The notes beneath the pieces were generated by a model. The model was not told the origin of the DNA, did no database searches, and saw only the letters and a program-made list of their open reading frames with translations. From positions 447,900 through 511,899 of the forward strand of contig JACEUQ010000003.1 of assembly GCA_024998815.1 (NCBI GenBank): DNA of 64,000 nt, in the 5' to 3' direction. A program made the translations under genes and the position numbers. Positions 33,394-40,376 of the stretch are shown here, one piece after another (the first letter of the stretch is position 1; each line of letters begins with the position of its first letter). The DNA comes from Opitutus sp. GTDB lineage: Bacteria > Verrucomicrobiota > Verrucomicrobiia > Opitutales > Opitutaceae.

Positions 33394-34319
33394 GCGGCGG
33401 GCAGTGCAGGCAGCGTCAAGCGGGTGCGCCTACGGCACAGGCCGGTCACCAAGCTCCAGCCGTAGGCGAGCCAGGTGCCGGGTTGGGCGAGTGAGATTTT
33501 TGAATAACCGGCCGCGCGCGGGCGTTCGTGGGTGGGCACCTCGGCCAAGGTGCGGCCGGCGGCCAAGGTGGCCATGATCAGTTCCATTTCGATGGTGGTG
33601 TGGCGCGAGCCCAGTTTCAGTTGTTTAAACAGCTCGGTGCGCAGGGCGCGAAAGCCGTTCTGCGAGTCGGACAGGCGCGCGCCGTAGCGCAGGTTAATCA
33701 GGTAGGTGATGAAGGCCGAACCGGCCAGGCGCAGGAATTCGTCGCCGCCGCCGTGCAACTCGTCGGAGCCGCCCAGCAGGCGCGAGCCGGTGACGTGGTC
33801 TGCCGTACCGGCTTTGATCGGTGCGACCAGCAGCGGGATGTCGATGGGGTCATGCGAGCCGTCGGCATCGACAAACACGCAGATCGGGGTGGTGACATGG
33901 GAGACGGCGAGGCGAAGCGCGGCGCCTTTGCCCAATCCGTGATCACGCACCACCTGGGCACCGGCGGCGGCGGCGACCTCTGCGGTGCGATCAGTCGAGC
34001 CGCCTTCGACGACGATCACTTGGCCCGCGTAGTGCCGGCATTCTTTAACCACGGCGGCGATGGTGGCTTCCTCGTTGCGGGCCGGAATGACGGCGGTGAC
34101 CTGCGCGTCGGGGCGATCAATCTGGGCGAGGAAATCCGCCGGTACGGCCACGCCCAAACGCACCATCCGGCGTGCTCGTAGCGCGACCCCGAGCCGCTCA
34201 TCGCGGTCGAATTGGAGAAGCGACTGCTCCGGAATTGTGGGGGCAGGGCGCGAGTGTGGTTTGGGGGAATCCACGGGAGGTGAAGTCGGGTCGAGGACGG
34301 GCGTAGCAACCCTTACCAA
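33390..34319 (-). CDS. GT2-type glycosyltransferase (DPM-synthase-like)
   Basis: The 309-residue protein has the GT-A fold motifs VTAVIPARNEEATIAAVV (about 72-89), VVEGGSTDRTAE, the metal-binding VFVDADGSHDPIDI (about 149-162) and DSQNGFRALRTELF (about 215-228). It resembles polyprenyl-phosphate sugar synthases (DPM1/GtrB) without a clear C-terminal membrane anchor. The likely role is to make the lipid-linked sugar used by the PMT-like enzyme two genes downstream. The ORF starts with TTG at 34319, overlapping the stop of the PilX-like gene; about 70 residues precede the fold and have no family match, so a later start is possible. Confidence 0.78.
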   Translation of the reverse strand: MVRVATPVLDPTSPPVDSPKPHSRPAPTIPEQSLLQFDRDERLGVALRARRMVRLGVAVPADFLAQIDRPDAQVTAVIPARNEEATIAAVVKECRHYAGQVIVVEGGSTDRTAEVAAAAGAQVVRDHGLGKGAALRLAVSHVTTPICVFVDADGSHDPIDIPLLVAPIKAGTADHVTGSRLLGGSDELHGGGDEFLRLAGSAFITYLINLRYGARLSDSQNGFRALRTELFKQLKLGSRHTTIEMELIMATLAAGRTLAEVPTHERPRAAGYSKISLAQPGTWLAYGWSLVTGLCRRRTRLTLPALPAA

Positions 34320-36406
34320 TTAAAGAAGTCGCCTCGGCTGTAATAGGTAATCAGCGGCTGGCCGGGGACGTGGTCGGTTTTCAGGCCGGCATTGAAGGCG
34401 AAGGTACGAAGGCCGGGTACGCGATAGGCGTTGCCGGGTTGCTGAAAGGTGGAGGTGAAATGGCGCGAGTCGAACAGGCGCCCGAGCGAGCCGCGCAGGG
34501 TCACGCTTTTGCCGTTCCAGTTTTCCATGTAGCGGATCAAGTTTTGGCCGCCGCCGCTGGCGGTCGCAGCCGCGTCCCCTTCTAGGATGCTGTCGGCCGA
34601 GGTGTTGCCGGTCAAAATGGCCGAGTTGATGGTGGTTTGGCCCGAGGTGGCGACGCGGGCGCTGATGTTCGAGGTCGAGGTGGCGGCGGTACCGAGTTCG
34701 GTGGAGTTGGCGTCGTCCCAGGCGCTCGATAGCACGGTGATCGAATCGGCCATGAGTAGGGTGGGGTTGATCTTGCCGGTGTAGGTGTTGGTGATCGCGC
34801 TAGTGCCGTCCGAGGTGGTGGTGTTGTAGTCACCTTTCACGTACAGGCCGCCATTGGTGGCGACGGTGAAACCGGAGGTGGCTTGGGTCGTGGTGTTGAC
34901 CCCCGGAGTGATGGCGGCGTTGGACAAGCGCACGGCTGCGGGGGAGGTTTCGCTGGAATTGGCCAGCAGCACGTAGAGCAAGCCGTTGAACCCGGGCAGG
35001 GAGGTTTCCAGTGCGGTTTTGAGCGCACCGACGTCGATATTGGTGATGGCGACGCTTTTGCCCTCGCGTTGATCAAAGAGGGTCGAGGCGGTCACCGCTG
35101 GGCTGATATCGGCCAAGTAACTGGTGCCGGTACCGTCCGTGATGCTTGCCACGGCCCCCGTGCTGTTGACGGTGATGATCAACCCGGCGCGGTTATAGGC
35201 GCGCAGCGCGGCGATACTGTCGTCGTCGGCGGTGGTTGAAAGGTTGGTGGCGACGGGGTACTCGGACGAATGAGTATCGGTGGATGAACTGAGTGCGGCG
35301 GCCAGCGCCGAGGGTGGCGGGGCGATGAGAGAGCGGTAAACGTTGTTGAGCGCCTCCTCGGTCGGTTCACCGGTAACCCCATCGAGTGCGCCGAAAAGTT
35401 CGGGGTTCCGGGTGGCAATGGCGGCGGCGTCCTGGCCGCCGAGTAGGTTTTCCTCCTCCGTCATGGCGGACACCTGGGCGGACTCCGAAGTGGTAAAAAT
35501 GGGGGCGCTGAGCGTGGTGGTATCGGCCGTGACCGGCGTTCCGTTCGGGGCGAGTGTGCCGGGTTTGCGATAGGTTGTTTCGGCAGGGATGGCCGGGGTT
35601 GTTCCGTCGGCGGAGGCGGCGACGGCGATGGTGGAGTTAAAAACACCCCCGGATAGGTAACTGGTGTAACCACTGACCGTGAGCGTGCCGCCACCACTGG
35701 CTCCCATGTAAATGCTGCCGTTGGCGGCGATATCGCCCTCGATCAGGGTGTTGCCGCCGGGCGCGAACTCCATGTCGCCTTGGAAGAACACATTATACTG
35801 GAATAGCGAGGCGGTCGCATAGCCCATGCGTCGGCCGACTTTCACGCTGACTTTGCCGTAGAAGGGGTTGCTGGGGCCGGGTTCGACCAGAATTCGTACG
35901 GTGAGGAAGCTGAAGGTGCCCGTCTTGTGGGTATCAGGAATGGTGCCTACTAAGCTTCCTGACGTAATAATGGAGCGCCGCACGACCCAGTCGTCTTTTT
36001 CTAAGTTGGTGGTGTCGAGTACATCGCCATCCCTGTAGATCTGCAGGTAGGGCGTTCCGGCAGTCACGGGCGTGGCGCTGTTGTCCCACACATAGTCGCT
36101 GCCCAGCGCCGCGAATTGGGCGGGGATAGCGGTTGCACTCGTCGCGGTTCCCATGATCAGGCTCTCGCGGAACTTGTAATAAAACACCTCCAACTCGCTC
36201 TCGGCGATCACCCTGGCACGGGCGCGGATTTCGTTACGTTTGCTGAGTCGGTACGAGCTCATGGCTAGCTCCAGGATGGCCCCGGCGGCGAGCGAGAGCA
36301 GGATAACAAAAATCACCGTGGGCAGGATGACGCCCCTTTGGGCGTGAGTCCTGGGGTTAAGGTGAGCCCGTGATTTTGGGGGCGATGGGGAGTGGAATGG
36401 CTTCAC
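34313..36406 (-). CDS. PilX-like large minor-pilin protein
   Basis: The 697-residue protein has a 25-residue basic N-terminus, one hydrophobic segment (VILPTVIFVILLSLAAGAIL, about 26-45) and then YRLSKRNEIRARARVIAESE, similar to PilX N-terminal regions. The body is Gly/Ser/Thr/Ala-rich beta sequence (GGNTLIEGDIAANGSIYMGA; NTYTGKINPTLLMADSITVL). It is longer than the paralogue at 12863-16036 (about 476). The start is GTG at 36406. It sits between the Thr-rich PilW-like gene and the glycosyltransferase operon, whose first gene it overlaps by 7 bases. Role: presumably a minor or tip pseudopilin. Confidence 0.65.
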   Translation of the reverse strand: MKPFHSPSPPKSRAHLNPRTHAQRGVILPTVIFVILLSLAAGAILELAMSSYRLSKRNEIRARARVIAESELEVFYYKFRESLIMGTATSATAIPAQFAALGSDYVWDNSATPVTAGTPYLQIYRDGDVLDTTNLEKDDWVVRRSIITSGSLVGTIPDTHKTGTFSFLTVRILVEPGPSNPFYGKVSVKVGRRMGYATASLFQYNVFFQGDMEFAPGGNTLIEGDIAANGSIYMGASGGGTLTVSGYTSYLSGGVFNSTIAVAASADGTTPAIPAETTYRKPGTLAPNGTPVTADTTTLSAPIFTTSESAQVSAMTEEENLLGGQDAAAIATRNPELFGALDGVTGEPTEEALNNVYRSLIAPPPSALAAALSSSTDTHSSEYPVATNLSTTADDDSIAALRAYNRAGLIITVNSTGAVASITDGTGTSYLADISPAVTASTLFDQREGKSVAITNIDVGALKTALETSLPGFNGLLYVLLANSSETSPAAVRLSNAAITPGVNTTTQATSGFTVATNGGLYVKGDYNTTTSDGTSAITNTYTGKINPTLLMADSITVLSSAWDDANSTELGTAATSTSNISARVATSGQTTINSAILTGNTSADSILEGDAAATASGGGQNLIRYMENWNGKSVTLRGSLGRLFDSRHFTSTFQQPGNAYRVPGLRTFAFNAGLKTDHVPGQPLITYYSRGDFFNW

Positions 36407-36496
36407 GGTGGGCAGGGGGCGTGACTAGGGGTTAGGCAAACTCGGTTTTTATCAACCGATTGAGTCTTCCGGGTGAGGTGCTGGGAGGGGCATGGA

Positions 36497-38329
36497 TCAA
36501 CCGTCAAAACTAATGGTGGTGGTACCCATGGTGGTGGTGCCCTTGGTGGTGGTCCCCGCTGTCGTTGTGCCCTTGGTGGTGGTGCCAGCAGTGGTGGTGC
36601 CAGCAGTGGTGGTCCCCGCAGTGGTGGTGCCTTTGGTGGTGGTGGCAGCGGTGGTGGTGGCCTTGGTGGTGGTGCCAGCCGTAGTGGTGGCGGCGGTGGT
36701 GGTACCTGCGGTGGTGGTGGAACCCTTGGTGGTGGTGCCGGCCGTGGTGGTACCTTTGGTGGTGGTGGCAGCGGTGGTGGTGCCCTTGGTGGTGGTGCCG
36801 GCGGTGGTGGTCGCTTTGGTGGTGGTGCCCGCAGTGGTGGTGGAACCCTTGGTGGTGGTGCCGGCCGTGGTGGTACCTTTGGTGGTGGTGGCTTTGGTGG
36901 TGGTGGCCTTGGTGGTGGTGCCGGCGGTGGTGGTCGCTTTGGTGGTGGTGCCCGCAGTGGTGGTGGAACCCTTGGTGGTGGTGCCGGCCGTGGTGGTACC
37001 TTTGGTGGTGGTGGCTTTGGTGGTGGTGGCCTTGGTGGTGGTGCCCGCCGTAGTAGTACCCTTGGTGGTGGTACCTGCGGTGGTGGTGGAACCCTTGGTG
37101 GTGGTGCCAGCCGTGGTGGTGCCAGCCGTGGTGGTACCTTTGGTGGTGGTGGCCTTGGTGGTGGTGCCGGCCGTGGTGGTGCCGGCCGTAGTGGTGCCGG
37201 CGGTGGTGGTGCCAGCCGTGGTGGTGCCCTTGGTGGTGGTACCGGCGGTGGTGGTGCCAGCGGTGGTGGTGCCCGCCGTCGTAGTGCCGGCCGTGGTGGT
37301 GCCGGCTGTGGTGGTGCCCGCCGTCGTAGTGCCCAGGGTCGTCGTATAAAGGCCTGAATAGGCGGTTAATGGGGTGGCGGTGTAGGAGGATGTGCCCATC
37401 GGGTTACCCGACTTGGGCATAATCAGGCCCTCGGAATAATTGGTTTGATAATAACTCGCACTGCCTCCCGCGATCACCGGCGCACGTTCCTCGGCCGAAG
37501 CTAGGTAGGAGAGCCGCCATTTGACCGCCGTCTCCGGCAAATCCGTGACGGAGGCCGTGGGCGTCGTGGAATCCACCTTGGCAAACAACTGGTAGGTGTC
37601 GGGGTTTACGTTTTTTGAAAGTACGGCGTAGGTGGTGCTCGAAGTGCTACCGTACCAGCGCAACTCATAAAGCCCGTCACTGCCGAGCACGACATCGTAG
37701 CGGCGCTGCCGCTGTATGGTTAGCGTGGTGCTCGTGGTTAGGTCTTTCAGGGTGGTCCCTTGGGCGGCTTGGGCAGTGGCGATACTCTGGTCTAGGCTCA
37801 AGGTGAGGTTGCCTGCTGCACCGACCAAGCCGCTAACTGCGGTGATTTTGAGCAGGCTGCCTGAGTTGGGGTCGTTGACGATGAGGTAATCGCCCGCTTC
37901 GACCAGCATGTCGCCCTGCTGGGTAATAACGATACTGGTGCTACTGCTGGAGGTGTCCCCTGCCGGTGTGGCGACCGAGCCGATTGGAACACGGTAGGTG
38001 ATTTGCGGGAAATAGTCGTAGCTGACGGTGGTGCCGGTGTGGGGATCGGCGTAGCTGAAGGAAGCCGCGGTGCCCGACATGACGGGCCGAGTCGGGTTGG
38101 GCAGAGAGGTTTTGCTGATCGCCGTGGACAGCTCGTGGGTGAGGTGTTCTTGCACCAAGCGGGTGTTGGTGAGTGCTTTGGTGATGACCTGGTTTTTGTG
38201 GATGATGCGGAAGGTCACCACAAAAGTCTGCGCGATCGCCGCGAGCACGACCAAGCCGATGGTCGAGGCGATCATGATTTCGGCCAGGGTGAACCCCTTG
38301 GTTTTGGCGCGTAGGGTGGAAGCGTTCAC
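36497..38329 (-). CDS. PilW-like minor pilin with a ~280-residue Thr-rich repeat tail
   Basis: The 610-residue protein opens with a prepilin motif KGFTLAEIMIASTIGLVVLA (about 11-30; Gly before Phe, Glu at mature position 5). A soluble PilW-type part to about 325 is followed by a tail of five-residue units of pattern (A/K)(G/A)TTT, with six-residue KGSTTT variants, ending TTTMGTTTISFDG. About 60% of the tail is Thr. Such runs are typical of O-glycosylated, extended stalks. The start is GTG at 38329, 10 bases after the PilV-like gene's stop. The tail length could vary between strains by repeat slippage. Confidence 0.8.
   Translation of the reverse strand: MNASTLRAKTKGFTLAEIMIASTIGLVVLAAIAQTFVVTFRIIHKNQVITKALTNTRLVQEHLTHELSTAISKTSLPNPTRPVMSGTAASFSYADPHTGTTVSYDYFPQITYRVPIGSVATPAGDTSSSSTSIVITQQGDMLVEAGDYLIVNDPNSGSLLKITAVSGLVGAAGNLTLSLDQSIATAQAAQGTTLKDLTTSTTLTIQRQRRYDVVLGSDGLYELRWYGSTSSTTYAVLSKNVNPDTYQLFAKVDSTTPTASVTDLPETAVKWRLSYLASAEERAPVIAGGSASYYQTNYSEGLIMPKSGNPMGTSSYTATPLTAYSGLYTTTLGTTTAGTTTAGTTTAGTTTAGTTTAGTTTAGTTTKGTTTAGTTTAGTTTAGTTTAGTTTKATTTKGTTTAGTTTAGTTTKGSTTTAGTTTKGTTTAGTTTKATTTKATTTKGTTTAGTTTKGSTTTAGTTTKATTTAGTTTKATTTKATTTKGTTTAGTTTKGSTTTAGTTTKATTTAGTTTKGTTTAATTTKGTTTAGTTTKGSTTTAGTTTAATTTAGTTTKATTTAATTTKGTTTAGTTTAGTTTAGTTTKGTTTAGTTTKGTTTMGTTTISFDG
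36508..37350. repeat. Tandem repeat array of 15-bp (and 18-bp) units encoding the Thr tail
   Basis: The plus strand is a run of GGTGGTGGT words broken by short variable words, the reverse complement of (A/K)(G/A)TTT codons. About 55 units are present. The plus strand is strongly G+T biased with frequent GGTGG, and several frames are open across it, which is why spurious Gly- and Val-rich ORFs appear on the opposite strand. Confidence 0.92.
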
Positions 38330-38338
38330 GGGATGGAA

Positions 38339-38977
38339 TCAGGGAATAGATCGAGAGGTAGACAGGCGCTGGGTGTAGGTTTTACCCGAGGGCAGCGTGT
38401 AGGAAATGGTGAAAATACCCACCAACGAGTAGCCGGGCTGTTTGTAGTAGGTGGTGGTCGCTGTGGTGGTCGCCAGAAGGGCTCCGGTGGCGACATCCAC
38501 TGGATAAATCGAGCGGGTGACGCGGGCGGTGATGGGCGAAACGCCGCCGCCATCGCCAAGGGTCACTTCTATATAGGCTCCACTCGTGGCGGTGACGACC
38601 GCAGCGGCGTTGGCGGCAGAGTCGTTCAGCCGGTTCAAGTTATCCATTCCCGATCCGGTGGGCAGGGCGGGAGTGAAAAAGGGCCTGACCAAGTTGTTGT
38701 CCGCAGTTTCCAGGCGTTGAAACTGGTCGATATAACTGAGCAACACGGCGCGCGCTTGGTCGTTATAGCGGGTGAGCTGGCTGATTTGGTAGGCCTTGGT
38801 GATGGCGGAATAGACGCCAAGGATAACCACCATAAAAACCATCGTCGCCACGATGGCTTCCACCAAGGTGAACCCGCGCCGCGCACTGCACCGATGCGCG
38901 TTAAAACGACTCGCTCCCGGGGTCGCGTGGGGGCGCCTGAGTCCGAAAAATGAGGGTGTGTTCAGCAGGGGGGGCAT
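38339..38977 (-). CDS. PilV-like minor pilin (prepilin-type N-terminus)
   Basis: A leader with Arg-rich end is followed by RRGFTLVEAIVATMVFMVVI, a canonical class III signal (Gly before Phe, Glu at mature position 5), then a PilV-type body (ITKAYQISQLTRYNDQARAV; QLTR..). The start at 38977 (MPPLLNTPSFFG) is the best guess; the frame is open to 39052 and no strong ribosome site decides it. First gene of the second PilV-PilW-PilX-like trio, mirroring the 12863-17029 operon. Confidence 0.75.
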   Translation of the reverse strand: MPPLLNTPSFFGLRRPHATPGASRFNAHRCSARRGFTLVEAIVATMVFMVVILGVYSAITKAYQISQLTRYNDQARAVLLSYIDQFQRLETADNNLVRPFFTPALPTGSGMDNLNRLNDSAANAAAVVTATSGAYIEVTLGDGGGVSPITARVTRSIYPVDVATGALLATTTATTTYYKQPGYSLVGIFTISYTLPSGKTYTQRLSTSRSIP

Positions 38978-39030
38978 AACCGATGCGGTCACAATGGTCG
39001 TAACTGCGCGGCGGCTGCGATAGCAAAATC

Positions 39031-39051
39031 GGCCCCAGCGGGCTGGGGCCA
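39031..39051 (-). terminator. Hairpin between the GT2 gene and the pilin operon
   Basis: GGCCCCAGC / GCTGGGGCC (3-base loop) forms a strong stem. On the minus strand it is followed by GATTTTGC, only a weak T-tract, so it is a possible terminator for the GT2 gene at 39224 and not a certain one. Confidence 0.35.
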
Positions 39052-39223
39052 TTGGGCCCTAGTGGTAGCCTAACTCATTGGGCGTCAAAGAAGCTGCAGG
39101 GTTAACGGTGAATGGGGCGGGGCGGCTGTTGCCTGTTGGGTACGGGAGTTTGACGGTTTTTTCACCTCGCCCCACGGTGGTTGGGTGGTGGCAAGCGGGG
39201 CGAGGCTTCCTGCGGGGGGGCGG

Positions 39224-40189
39224 TTAATGCGGGTCTTCGGCGGAGCGGGCGATAATCCAGGTCGGGCGGGCTTTTACTTCGTCGTAAATGCGGCCCAAGT
39301 ATTCGCCGAGAATGCCCATGCAGACCAGCTGCACGCCGCTGAAAAGCGCCACCGCAAGCGCCAGTGAGGAGGGCAGCGCTTCTGGACCCAGTCCAAGCGG
39401 CGCTAGGGCGCCGGGCCAGTGCCGGAGTAGCAGGCTCGTCCCTGCCAAGCCGAGCGCGATTCCGCACAGGCCAAAGCCCAGGTAGGTGGCCAGGCGCAGC
39501 GGCACGGTGGAAAATGAAAACACGCCGTCGAGGGCCAGCTGCAAAGAGGCGCGCAGCGTGTAGTGCGCTTGACCGGCGGCGCGGGCGTGGCGCTTAAACA
39601 CCAGCGCTTTTTGGCGGAACCCGACCCACGAGCGCAGGCCGCGCAAGTAACGGCTGCGTTCGGGCAGGCGCGTGATGATGTCCACGACCTTGCGGTCAAA
39701 CAGCGCGAAATCTCCCGAGTCGGGTGGGATGTGAATGGAGGCGAGTTTCTCCATAATCCGATAAAACAGCCACGCGAGCGCCTGTTTCAGGGCGGGGTCG
39801 TCGCGGCTCTCGCGCACCCCGTAAACCACGTCGTAGCCCGCCTGCCACTCGTTGATAAAGCGCACCAGCTCCTCGGGCGGATCTTGCAGGTCGGCGTCGA
39901 TCACCACGGCTGCGTCACCTCGGGCCTTGGCCAAACCGGCGGACACCGCCGCCTGGTGGCCGAAATTCCGCGAGAACGCGTGGCCGCGCCAGTGCGGCAG
40001 GGCCGCAGCCTGGGACTGGATAAGCGCCCACGTGCGGTCGTTTGAGCCGTCGTCGATGCAAATCACCTCGTGGCGGCCGGGCCAGCTGCGCATCGCCGCC
40101 TCCAGGCGCTGGAACAAAATCGGCAGCGCCTCCTCCTCGTTATAGCAGGGCACGATGACGGAAATCAGCGGGTCTTGGGGGCGGCTCAT
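39224..40189 (-). CDS. GT2 polyprenyl-phosphate glycosyltransferase with C-terminal membrane hairpin
   Basis: The 321-residue protein starts ISVIVPCYNEEEALPILFQR (about 9-28), has the metal-binding VVIDADLQDPPEELV (about 95-109) and FALFDRKVVDIITRLPERSR, then two C-terminal spans (LATYLGFGLCGIALGLAGTS; SLALAVALFSGVQLVCMGIL, about 236-290). This is the layout of GtrB/ArnC-type enzymes that load a sugar onto undecaprenyl phosphate. It lies just upstream of the second pilin trio on the same strand, with ~170 bases between. Confidence 0.85.
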   Translation of the reverse strand: MSRPQDPLISVIVPCYNEEEALPILFQRLEAAMRSWPGRHEVICIDDGSNDRTWALIQSQAAALPHWRGHAFSRNFGHQAAVSAGLAKARGDAAVVIDADLQDPPEELVRFINEWQAGYDVVYGVRESRDDPALKQALAWLFYRIMEKLASIHIPPDSGDFALFDRKVVDIITRLPERSRYLRGLRSWVGFRQKALVFKRHARAAGQAHYTLRASLQLALDGVFSFSTVPLRLATYLGFGLCGIALGLAGTSLLLRHWPGALAPLGLGPEALPSSLALAVALFSGVQLVCMGILGEYLGRIYDEVKARPTWIIARSAEDPH

Positions 40190-40376
40190 GGTGGCGTGAT
40201 TTCGCTTCAGCCTTTCATGGCTGGGTTATGCGGCGGAAGGTGAGTTCACCTGTCGCGCGTGTAAAGCCTGCGAAGCAGCCCGCCGCGCCAAGTGCATTAA
40301 TTAACACTTCAAGTGCTCTCCACATCTGGGGTTGTCTGTGCCTGTGAAACCGCGTGTAACTGCCGCTTCTTTCCGG

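Noticed and set aside
36473-37357. Long Gly-rich and Val-rich open frames on the plus strand
   Set aside because: They are the complement of the Thr-repeat tail in the minus-strand pilin; pure repeat with no start context or family.
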